DNA of 64,000 bases from Trichoplusia ni (Eukaryota > Arthropoda > Insecta > Lepidoptera > Noctuidae), in contig NC_039482.1 in the NCBI RefSeq assembly GCF_003590095.1, forward strand, positions 17,377,657-17,441,656, written 5' to 3'. Shown piece by piece: positions 1 through 11,700 of the stretch (within the stretch, counting starts at the first letter, position 1; each line of letters begins with the position of its first letter). The notes beneath the pieces were generated by a model, which was not told where the DNA came from, did not search any database, and saw only the letters and a program-made list of their open reading frames with translations. The translations under genes and the position numbers were made by a program.

Positions 1-169
1 ATTTATTACCTGCAGTGTTTGAGTACAAAAGTAATGTTCCTATTTTAATGTTACTTTTGTTACAATTGAGAATCTAAATTTATAGAGATTAATAATTATA
101 TTAGATTTTATAAAGGAAGACTTTTTGTCTGTTTCTGTATTAAAAATAATACCAAAAATACCTATCTAA

Positions 170-352
170 TCATACTATAACGATCCAGTCATAATCAACT
201 TCCTCATTATCAAATTTACCCCTAACTCCGGCACCACCGGGGTAGCTGTAAGCTGGCAACCCGCTCCGCACGCCGGCCGCACGCGGTCGCAGCACGCCCC
301 CCGCCCCCCTGACTGCGGCACTGCGCTCACACGCGTGCAGCCTCCTTGTCAA
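170..352 (-). CDS. Doubtful GC-rich ORF, possible last exon of an upstream gene
   Basis: An open - strand frame of 60 codons with an Ala/Gly/Arg-rich first half in GC-rich DNA and an acidic hydrophobic end (DNEEVDYDWIVIV, then TGA). Acceptor-like sequence precedes it: cttcag at ~365-370, but an in-frame TAG at 353-355 means the exon would have to begin after that. No family recognised; the window edge removes context. Confidence 0.2.
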   Translation of the reverse strand: MTRRLHACERSAAVRGAGGVLRPRAAGVRSGLPAYSYPGGAGVRGKFDNEEVDYDWIVIV

Positions 353-877
353 CTACTCACCAAACTGAAGACGAATAAAAAAACTAAAGAATTATATTTC
401 CAACTCATTGATAAATAGGAAATGTGACAAAAAAATTGTTTATCCGTGTTGGAAAAGCGATTATCGGAATAAGAAAATTAATCCCTGTCTTGCAAGGTTT
501 TACAAACAATCAAATCAATTAAATTAGTATTCTGGCCATTTGTTGATCAAAATAATCCTATCAGTGGGCAAACGATCCACTTCTAAAAATGGCTTAAACG
601 GCTAAATCAAATGTAGGTATTTACATTTGTAAAGATTTTGTTACTTCTAAATGTAGGTTTATTACATATGACCGTGAGAAAATGGTGAAAGAGATTCAGA
701 TGAATATGATATAATAAAAAGTAATAGGTTAGATCTAAAATACAATATAAAGACTTCAACATAGTGAACAGAAAAAATCAGTCAAGTGCGAGTCAGACTC
801 GCTTCACTAAGGGTTTCTTACAAATAGGACGAAGAAAAGCTAAATTGGTCACCCATTCCGGTTTTGCTCTACTCATC

Positions 878-1000
878 ATATCATCGGCCTAGCCTTTTCC
901 CAACTATGTTGTGGTCGGCTTCCAGTCTAACCGAATTCAGCTAATTACCAGTGTTTAAAAGGAGCGCCTGCCTATCTGACCTTTTACTCATTGGAGAAAA
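878..1000 (+). repeat. 'AGGAGCGACTGCC' repeat, copy 1
   Basis: Contains 'tcggcttccagtctaacc', 'accagtgttta' and 'ggagcgcctgcctatctgac'. Further copies are at 9128-9262 and 39278-39425 (inverted) and at 31015-31145 and 34459-34555. Confidence 0.65.
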
Positions 1001-1710
1001 TAATATAAACAGCATAGTAATGTAACCATAGAAATGTTAAGCAAGAATTGACGACTTTCACCAAAAAAGTTATAGTACAGGGACGATGACCTTGGCCAAA
1101 TTCGTTTTTCCTAAACTAACTAAACGTGTAAGGAAGCAGGTCGTTATAGAAACGTATTCCATACATTCTATATATCTTACCCGAGGACATCAGTGACGAA
1201 AATAATAAAATAAAATTTATTATACATCATTATTATTCGATCTCATAGTCACAGAAACTCAAACTTAGAGGCTTATATAAAAAAAATCACTTCACAGTTA
1301 AAAATATATATTAGAACCTTTTTACTTATGTACACAACTTTATAAACAGGTATTTATTACTAAATTCAGGTTAACTAACAATTTATTGTTTACAAAGAAA
1401 TTACATTGACTTCACACAAGAGAAATAAATAGGTTTATATGTTTTACAATCATTTAAAGGCTAACACCACATGCAACATTCATTAGTTTTATATTTTTTA
1501 CCTACATCCACACATACATGTATATACATAAAATGTCGTTTAAATGTATGTGACGCTTTTTAATTAAATGTGTCATTACTCGCATCGTGTCAAGTAGAAC
1601 TGACTCTACCTTAATGAGAGAAACCTGAAAGGGATGGCTCAACGCCTTGCTGCTTTTGCCTCCTAAGTTTTAAGAAGGTTGTGATCACACTAAGGCTTTA
1701 TACATATTAC

Positions 1711-1984
1711 GAGCTATTGCCCGCGACTTCGTCCCCGTGGGTAGAAGATATAAGTTATGATTTAGGTATACCTGCCCGGTTTTTTTTACATTTTCCATTG
1801 TATCTTAGCTCCTATTAGTCGCAGCATGATGGTTTATAGCCTAAAGCCTTCCTCGATGAATGGTCTATTCAGCACAAAAATAATTTTTCAATTTGGACCA
1901 GTAGTTCCTGAGATTAGGGCGTTCAAACAAACAAACAAACTAACTCTTCAGCTTTATATATTAGTATAGATATTAGTATAGATA
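1711..1984 (+). repeat. RTE-like retroposon tail, copy 1
   Basis: Starts 'attgcccgcgacttcgtcc', contains 'ttcaatttggaccagtagtt' and ends in a 'tttatatattagtatagat' tail. Near-identical blocks recur at 6815-7078 (same strand) and 45407-45700 (opposite strand). This is a common lepidopteran interspersed repeat; RTE class is from memory and tentative. Confidence 0.7.
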
Positions 1985-2672
1985 ATTGGTGTTATGGTAG
2001 AGAATCTGTGTGCCAATATAAATCAATGGCAGTTTAAAGAAGTAATAAAAAAAATTTGCTTAAATAATCTTGAAAGTTGGTTAGGGTGTATGAACGTGTG
2101 TTACTCATTGACTCGTAAACTACTAGACGGATTTTAATGTGGTTAAGTGTTGGATAGGTACTTATTAAATGACTTAATAGCAGAATCTTATTTCACAGGG
2201 AAAAGTCATATCCATGCTGGCGACTGCTAATTTAGTATATTTATTAAACACATTTTTCTATTGAGGCATATATCTTAATCGGGTTCATCATGAACAAACG
2301 TAGCAGCTAGCAGCGAATACAATTGTTTATACTAATTGAATCATCATCATCATCCACAGCCTTTATCCTCCTACTGCTGGGCCCTCCCCTTTCTCGTGCC
2401 AATTTCTACGGTCCTGTGCTAGGCTCATCCAGACTCGACCTGAGACTAATTGAATAATGTAAATAAAATAAAAATATATAAAAAAGAACAATTTAATAAT
2501 TTAATTGGGCCTTTATACTTACTCTAGTATGGAATTTAATAATGTAGAAATTTATAGTCTAACATTAAAATGAAAAATAAAAAAGATCTATAATTTTACG
2601 GACCATAACAAAATGCAGATTTAAATCGACTAATCGTAACTATGCCACGCTAGGGTTGTTTATCGCCAACCG

Positions 2673-2685
2673 GTTGCCTAGCAAC
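2673..2685. promoter_or_regulatory. RFX-type X-box in the KATNAL2 promoter
   Basis: GTTGCC-T-AGCAAC is an inverted pair of RFX half-sites with a one-base spacer, fitting the general consensus GTNRCC(N0-3)RGYAAC. It sits 103 bp upstream of the KATNAL2 ATG. RFX factors activate ciliary genes through X-boxes placed 50-250 bp upstream of the start, so position, orientation-independence and the nature of the gene agree. Binding is inferred. Confidence 0.65.
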
Positions 2686-2788
2686 CACACAGCCCTTAAC
2701 AACCGTTTAGTTTGAGCTGATGACAACTTGACAAGTGCCGTATAAACAAGGTTTCCGTAATAAATATATTTGTGGTGAAAAAAACGAA

Positions 2789-5700
2789 ATGGCTGGAGTC
2801 ACGAGACCCATGAGTCAAATGAGAAAAATTGAAACTGTGAGTTTTAAGTATTTTATTATTAACAATCTTTAGCCCACGGGCCCGCCTGCTTCAATAAGAA
2901 AATGGTCCCACGGGAACATACATTCTGGATAAAAACAATCCTATGTGTTAATCCTGGTTATAAACTATCCGTGTACCAAGTTTCATCTAAATTCGTTAAG
3001 TGGACATAAAACTTTCGCGTTTATAATATTAGGCGAGGACCATAATTATTATTGTCACAGTTCATAATTATAATGTTCCTTTATGGGATTTCTTTTGTAT
3101 TACGACATTGTATATTAAGATACAATTGTTTACCCGGGTGTAGAGAGCCTGCAGCACGTTTCATAGGTTTCAACAATACATGACATACACCTTGTATGTG
3201 CCTATGTTTATAGGCTAGCTCTCCTCTAGCTCTACAAAATACAATAGCACTCTGACTGGCTAACTTTTTACCGCATCCTCCTTTTCTTCCTGCTTGAAGA
3301 GAACAAACGCAACCAACTCCCCAGCCGATTGACTTTCCGTAAACAATTTATGATATAGGCAATAATAATATCAGTACCTACGTACGGTACCAGTACTTAA
3401 CCCATATAAACAAATATAATATTACGAAACGATACAATAAAAATATTTTTATACAAAACTATTTTTTTATAATTCGCAAAGAAATTTGTAGTTGAACAAC
3501 AATGTTGCGGTGTAAGTGATGGTCTTGTAATTTCTGTAAGACCTAAAATAAAATCGTATTGATCTATTAATCACCTAAGCGCAGAGAAATAAGGATCGTA
3601 ACATATAGGTCAAACAAATGTTTGTCCTGATATGGAAATCGAAAGCGCGACCTCGGGATGGAAAGACAAATGATCAGCCAACGAGCCAAGTGGGTCGTGC
3701 TATTCATTCTATATGGGGTATTTTTCCCCCTAGCCCCGGATGAATATGGGTCATTCATCCCATACCCTGTTACATACTCATGTAGTAAGTTGTATCATAT
3801 ACGCGTAGAAAGAAAGCTTTCGGAGATTTAATAAGATGGTTTTTGTAGGGTTCCGTAACCAGAGGATTAAAACTGAACCCTATTATTAAGGTTTCGCTGT
3901 CTGTCATTGGCTGTTAACAAACCGAATATGACGAGAAGACAGTTTAAATTTTATCGATGACGTATTTCGAGTGCGTCCAAAACAAAAATAAAAAGTCGGC
4001 TGTTTGGCAAATGTGTTTTGTTTTTTTGCCAGGATTGTACCGAACTTCAGCGTAGCTATCCAATTCGTAGTTGACCACTTTTCTTACAAAGCTTTGCATA
4101 CTAAAAAACACTACCACTTGGTTTCTCCAATATGACCCACAGGTGGCGTAATGTTCTCTAAAGCATATTCAATACCATTTCTATCTACTGACCTCATTAT
4201 AACTCCATTTACGATTGTACTCAATGTACGATTGTACTAAATATTATGCAGTATGTCATATGTAATAGCCTTGAAATCTCTGTATAAAAGCATAGCGCCA
4301 AATTGCTTGGCATAACAACGACATCTATCGAGCGTAATGCGAACCAAACGGTAACTTGTGTTTTGGGGGATATTTAACCAAACTTTACGCGTAGCGCCTG
4401 GTATTGGTTACTTTTGTAAATATACAGTGACGTTGTAGATTAATACTAATACTCATTGTGTGTTACTATCACACCAAAAACCAATAATAATTGTGCTGTG
4501 CGCATTAATAGTTGGGCTATTTATAGCTGATATGCTACGACAATTACAGGTCTACGTTAACTTGAAATCGCACAACTTCAACGTGTTTGTGTGTAGGCTC
4601 ATTATAGTGTTTTTTTTTATCTTTACAATGCTATTTACAGGATGGCCAAACGTGACATATTTTTGTTCTTTTTCTTACGCTAACAACTCTATCTTATTTT
4701 TTCTGGCATGAAACGCTAATGATTTCAAAACACATCGCGTAGAGGACGTACCAAGTTTCTAAGTACCCACTGCATATAATGTTACTTTTTTGTTGATACC
4801 ATGTGCAGAAAGAAGCTCTCTTCCGGGCTCGGAAGCGTATCCTCAAGTACCTTGTGCTGGGCTACCTGAAGCAGGAGGGCTTCTTCCACACCGCCGAGAC
4901 GTTCTGTGCGGAGGCGGCCCTCACCGGCGAGTATGAGGTCTGCGATAACATCGATCTGGACATCATATTACAAGTAAGTATTCAAATATTTGACATATAG
5001 TTTAATATACAGAATAACACCAGTCTATATACGTCCACGGTTGGGCACAGGTCTCTTCCCCTATAGGCTTGGTTGAACATTGATCACCGCGCTAGCTAAC
5101 TGTGGGTTGTAGATTTCAGATTCAATTTTTGGAAACCAGGTTTTCTCATGATGTTTTTACTGTTTGTCGTCTTTCTTTAGATGACATAACTTGAAAAAGT
5201 CACGTTTATGCTTTGCCTGTTTTGGGCTCGAACCTGCACCTCGTGAATACAATATTCAGAAAAAATCATCACCAAGTCAACGCTATATATATGTATATGT
5301 TTTTTAACTAATTCGGGATAATTCAGAATGCGTATATTGTGGTGGTATTTAATTCAGAAAAATCCTCTGCAAAATTTGTTTCATTTTAAAGCTCAGTATA
5401 TTTCTAGTAGTGTGGGTAGAAAGCTTACCTCTTTGGTAATAAATAAAGAATGTTTTATTTATATAACGTTTGAACACAGACGTTTGAAGCATTAGAAGCT
5501 TGCTATAAAACATTTGCGTAATACATGAAAGATAGTTCTGTGTGTTTACGTAAAACACGATATAAACAAACGTCTCTAAAGATTTCGCATAAACATTGAA
5601 GCGAAAGAAGTTGAATAATAGTCTCTAAAGGTTACTAAGAGCTAAAGCGCAAAGTATATTATGTTCAAAGCTTAAGTTGTTAAGTTTAATAAGCATTGAC

Positions 5701-8700
5701 GTCGTGTTCAACATACTTAAATGTTTATACGTCTATATAAAAAATTTGGCGCATTTCGATCTCTGTTATCAGAACATCCAAAACGAAGAGAGGCATGTCG
5801 TTTCTTGAAAGTTAGCTACACACCATGTGGGTTTCATCACGGACCATCAATACACAGATGCACTATTATATGAGAGATTGGTCAATGATATAATGGACTT
5901 TATTATGGACTTCATAAAGTGTGTTTTAATCCCTAATGCGGACTAACTTGTTAAACTGAATATTAAACTATCCCTCCTTCATAATCTTACAGTTATAAAC
6001 TTCAACTTCAAGCGCATTTCCTCAACCACGTAAATAAAGACATCAAAACTTTTCATATCCAGTAAATTTTTACTTGAAAATTAGGTGTCTTAATAAAATA
6101 CGTCCAAAAGCTTGTGAAGTGGCCACAGATCTCTGGGGACACATTCCTACGCTGTAACGAGCTCTCAAACGAGTACCACTATTATGCAAGCGGGATAGCA
6201 CGCTACTTCTCGTAGAGCGACATCACTTTTCCACTTTCGGGTATCTTCCTGCTTTTTAACTTTGTAATACAGGTCCCTGATCTTGAAGTTATCTGGACTC
6301 TTGCCAGCTCGCTAACGAGAGGAAAGAGTTAGGTTGTTCACGGTTTATGGTTCCCCCGGGTGAGAAGGTCATGTTTGGTAGTATAATTGATATAGTGACT
6401 TTTTTGGGATGTTCTTTAAATGAGGTGCATGGATACTCCTTCAGGGATAGTTTATCGAGAGTCTTAAGTTTAGGGAATTTGTAGATCTGGTAATTGGGTG
6501 TCTGCGATGTTGGATAATTTTAGTTGTACTTAAAATTAAAAGCCCCTCACAACTTTTAAATGGTTCAACCATTTTTTTGTGAAACATGTTTAAGAACACT
6601 GACACAATTCATCTTTAGATAAAACAAACTGAATTAGAATTTTTTAATCCGTTCCGGAGCTACGATTCCGCAGACGGACATACGCGTAAACTACTACACC
6701 CCTCTTTAGCGTTAAAAAAAAGTTCGTTTCACTACCAACTGAAGCACACGAATTTGAATTGATTGTTGTGTTGCAATGGCTATGCGTCGAGTTAACTTAC
6801 AAGCTTATTAATTAACTAGCTCTTGCCCGCGACTTTGTACCCGTGGGTAGAAGATATAAGTTATGATTTATACCTGCCCTGATTTTTTCACATTTTCCAT
6901 TGTATCTTCGTTTCTATTAGTCGCAGCGTGATGGTTTATAGCCTAAAGCCTTCCTCGATGAATGGTCTATTCAACACAAAAAGACTTATTCAATTTGGAC
7001 CAGTAGTTCCTGAGATTAGCGCGTTCAAACAAACAAACTCTTCAGCTTTATATATTAGTAAGTATAGAGTATAGATTATGATTCTACAAATATGATTTAA
7101 AAACGCTTGTGAAATAGCGTATCTCTACTAATATTTATCAATATGGTACTTAGGTATAACGAGTTACTCTATCATCTTAATGGATCTATCTTTCCCCTTT
7201 AACTGTCAATCTACATGAGCACAAGGTTAAATAACTTTTACTTTATGGAGAAACTTTGACAACAAACAAAGCTTTGTTTGCACTCGCCAATCTAGAGAAA
7301 ATAAGGTCATTGTTTAATACCTTTGTGACATAATAATCGGGGGTTACATTTAGACACTAATTTTGTAAGTTATCATGAAGTTAACTCAGTGAATTCTTAG
7401 GTTTACGCGAATGTTAGACATTGAAATTGCAGGTATCATGGTTACGGGCAGACTCTTCGTTCTACCTTCAAGTAGAACGAGCAACATCTTTCAAGACGAA
7501 CGCCATCTCAGTCTGCCCGTAACCATGATACCTGCAAAGGTGTCGAAACGTCGGTAACTAAAATCTAAAATTAAACCGAGATAAAATCCGTAAAAGTAGT
7601 TTCATTTCAATAAAGTTAACATGTAAAATTCAAAACGGTTGTCATTAACATCAAATTACACAATTTCCTAAGAAATTTTTTTTCACAGTAAAAAATATAA
7701 TATTTTTGTAAGAATTAAGCGTCACGCAGTGATTGACATGACATTGAGTGATGGACGCCGTATCGGCGTGACCTCCAAGGTCAAGGTCACCCAAGGCGAA
7801 AGTTACATAAAAAAGTTTTTATATGAACGCTCTTATTGCCTTTGCAGTAAAGTTCCTTTTTGTGTGCTGTTAGTTGTGTAATGTCAACGACCCTTTTGCG
7901 ACATCCTAGGTAACCTACCTTCCCTTCGTGTATGAATATAATGTAAAATATTACTGAATTTAAATTATTCCAGTAAATTATTCTAGAAAACCAGTATATT
8001 TTCTTAAATAGATTTCAGAATTTCTAGATATCTGATTCACCTCGACATACTGTACAAAATTGACGTCAGATGATTAAAATTTCAATTAACAGATTTAGAC
8101 TTAACACGGATTATTGCTTACAAATTCAACACCATATTTTGCTTTCATTAATTAGATATATGTAATGTATATGTCAGTAATTACCAGCTTTAACAATAAA
8201 ACGATTCTCTTTGACTGTACCTGCTCGGTACAGTCACGTACACTGTCATTAATCAATCGGGCGCTTGTTAGCGGTGCGCAATTGTCAAGAGGCATTCGTG
8301 TGCGTTTCCGAAATAGTTAGGTAAACTTAGTTAACCAGTAGTGTTGTGTAGGGAGCTTGTGAGCTAGCTTTACACTGGTGTTTTAGCTTTTGTTGTTGAA
8401 ATACTTTGTAGTTATGCTAGTACTAGCTGTGCTTTACAGTCTCGATCGTTTTCTTTCCATTTTCATACCAAAGTTTCATCAAAATCGAATATTTATATCC
8501 TTAGCTTTTTATTCCTCAGGTTTTCTATCAGAATACGATTAGACTAGAAAATTGCTTGATTACTTTAAATAATATTTGTCACGACAAAATTCCGGAATCT
8601 GCCATAACAAAAAAAAAATCAGCTATTTGAAGAAACCCTGAATAAGACCAAATAATGAAGACGGTACGTATTAAAGTCAATCATTACGTCGTCGTCGTCG

Positions 8701-11700
8701 GTTCATAAAATAATTTGAACATTATATCCAAATTGAGAGAAAAAAGGTTCTGTCATAACTATTAGATTACGGTACACCAAAAAAGCTCAGCCAAGTTGCG
8801 TCATCGTTTTAAAACTCACACAACTATGTAGCGCGTTCAAACGTTCAGCGAAATTAAAACTGTTCAGCCATACTTGTGTGACAGTTTGCATTGTTCAGCT
8901 GTAGGGATCAGCTGTTATTAAAGGAGATGAAACACGACACGAGACATGACAGAAAGGACTTTGTATATGACGGTTTGATAAGGAAAGTGATAACTGACAA
9001 AAGCTTTGGAACGTCTAAGTTTTCGAGTGGGATAAACTACACCTGCACAAATTGATTTGATCACAGGTTAAGTTCTTTTGACCGTCTAAGTCATGAGGAG
9101 TTCCTTCGTGTTTCAGAAGGCATGTTCAATGTGGGTTATTTACCTACACATCTATGACAGTAATAACTGGTTGTCAGAAGCCCGAAATTTGACAAGCAGT
9201 CTTACTAAGAGGTATCGTGTTGTCCAGGTAACTGGGTTGATGAGGTCAGATAGGCAGTCGCTCCTCTATTTGTATTGCTCATATAACAACAAATAAGAAT
9301 AAAAATTATAATCGACATTTAACTTTGGTTGGGTGACAATTATTTTCGATACCATTTCTGTTTCGAACGATCACCTTAGTTTTCCTATTTTTTCATCCAT
9401 CTACTCATGTCGTGCGATACCTCGTTTGTAAGCCACCTTAGTAATTCTGTATGTGCGTGTGTCAGAATGCCAAAGGCCTCGTTAGGAGTCTCCAGCGAGC
9501 GCCTACCTGAATTACAACGCTGAAAAAATGTTAATGAAACTGAGCACTGGAAACAAGGTCGTTCCTGTGTAATTCCCTTGTAATTTTACAAGTTTAGTGT
9601 ACCTACTGGAGTATAGGAAATAAAGTCCTTGTTAGCGTTAGTTACTGTTTTATTTCAATTTGGAATTTGAATGGAAAACGCGTTTTTGAAGAAAAAAAAG
9701 GCCTTCCGTTGGCGATATTTTTGGGCCACGATTCTGCTATTTACAATGGGATTGGCAGTGGGATTAAATTTCAATAAATATTTTGCCAATACAATAATTG
9801 GAAGTTAATTATATTGAGTGACATTGATCTTGAGCGTACCGTCCCGTACTGAAGTTGTAATTGTCATTTTAAGTCAAATTTCATTCATTCTTTGGCTATG
9901 GTAAATAGTCGAATTTTGGCCCAGGTTACTTTACAAAACTTAAGTTTAAAACGAACACACTCTCATACCGAATTACCAATACCTACTTTCAGGCCTCCTG
10001 ACAATCATAATTTTTTAACCTACTTGTAATAAATCCGTAAAACTGCTTCAATATCGGCTAATGCGTTTATTAATAAGCAGTCTCCGGTATAGCAAGTCGT
10101 AAATTATATAAATTCAAATCTGTTTGCCAAATGTGTGGTTTAATGTTTAATATATTGCTGAAAGATACATTAAAATATCATTTCGTCTATCACCGCAAGC
10201 TTTTATAAAAGAGTTAACATTTAATACATGCTTATTAAGATCATTATAAGTTTTGTTCTTTTTAGTTATAGTTGTTAACTTTTGTAACTTTATTTTATTT
10301 TTCACAATTTTTTATTACTGAAAGTTGAAAAAACTTGTTGTGGTTTAAGGCCCCTGAGGCCGTTTTATTTTAATTTATATGTCATATGGCACATTTAGGT
10401 AACTTGTTTAATATTTTGAATATTATTTTGGCTACATTGGCAGCTATAGATACCACATACACTCACAGAAAAGAAAACAAAACATCTTTTCGTTTTTTTT
10501 TATGGAATAATTGAGAGACCCGAAAAGTCAGATTTTTATACATCGTAAAATATTTAATCTCATAGTAACTGTAATAATGTCGATATTAATATAACGACAT
10601 TGTTTTGAAACGATGCAATAATATCACTTATACTGTGCAAGGTGTTTACGAGTCAATGTTAGACGGTACTTGGACGCGTGCCAAGTACCGCGAGACGCGC
10701 AGACGCCGCTGACGTCACCGCACCCTTGCCTGGAGGTTACGCAAACCCATCCCGATGCACTTCCCTACACATAAATATTGTGTATTGAGGTGACCAAGTT
10801 TTGTGGGAAAAGAAGACAAGGTTGTTTTGAGACATGTTGGACTATGATGGGTGTGGATGTGGGGTAGTGGGAGCTTCTCTCTGGATAAGTTCTTAACGTA
10901 TTTATACATTTTATTGCAAGCCTATTTGTTTGTCCAAATTGGTGTTATTGTCGCCAAGTTAATAAAATAAATAAAATAATAGATTGGTTTTTTTTTTCAT
11001 ATCACTGCTATATGAGGGTCAATAAAGGCTAATTTCATTATATCACTTTTTATTCGCGGTTTACTTCATGGGAAGATGCGTGGTCATTTTTAAAAGCAAA
11101 ACAATAAAATATTCTTGCAATTAATTTAAATTTCCGAACTCGTCGGAGATCAGTTTAGAAAATATAAGATAATATGCTTTCCTGTCGGCTTGTCGGTCCC
11201 TGGACGGTCAGTTACATACATCTTTGGGAGTAACTTGTACTCTTTGCAATGTTTTTTGTTTTGCAGTTCTTCTCCATAGCTAGAACAACAACAACAAGGA
11301 CCTTCTATTTGGGTGGTGCTTAACAGTCCGTCAAGTTTGGACTGTTAAGCACCACCTAAATAGCAGGTCCTTAGTTGTAAATTTTATTTGTACACAGTTT
11401 AAAAAAAATGACTTAATTTTGCATTTTCTCTTCTCCATCAGGACTACTGCAGCTACTACTTAATCCGGTTCAACAAACAGCCTCAGTTCTGCCGCAAGAT
11501 CGAGGAGCAGCCCCCTCTCAGGCGACCCCCCACTAGGAAGGCGAAGACCGTTGAGGAGAGGGAGAAAGCTGATGTGTGTGAAAAGGAAGATGTTGACTTA
11601 CCTTCGTCTTTCACTGTTAAGAAGCTGCTGAAGGTTTGTTCTTCAAGAGTAAATAATAAACAAATAAGAGAATTAAAACTTCCTAACAGTTTTTTTTAAA

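Larger units (their letters stand above)
1..2640. other. Upstream flank of KATNAL2
   Basis: Besides the doubtful ORF at 170-352 and the repeats at 781-830, 878-1000 and 1711-1984, it holds a repeat fragment at 2342-2450 ('tcatcatcatcatccacagc' ... 'ctactgctgggccctcccc'). The remainder is AT-rich with nothing I can assign. Confidence 0.6.
4974..11441 (+). other. KATNAL2 intron 2 (6.5 kb)
   Basis: A single large intron between the LisH exon and exon 3. It holds a reverse SINE (5022-5263), an RTE-like repeat (6815-7078), a 26-bp foldback (7429-7535), an FTZ-F1-like site (7781-7789), a copy of the AGGAGCGACTGCC repeat (9128-9262), a GC-rich patch with a CRE palindrome (10660-10745) and a 39-bp foldback (11291-11378). 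I see no exon in it. Confidence 0.8.

Noticed and set aside
4460..4711. 83-codon hydrophobic frame with membrane-like segments
   Set aside because: Begins at GTG, sits in KATNAL2 intron 1, and its hydrophobicity is what T-rich DNA encodes by chance.
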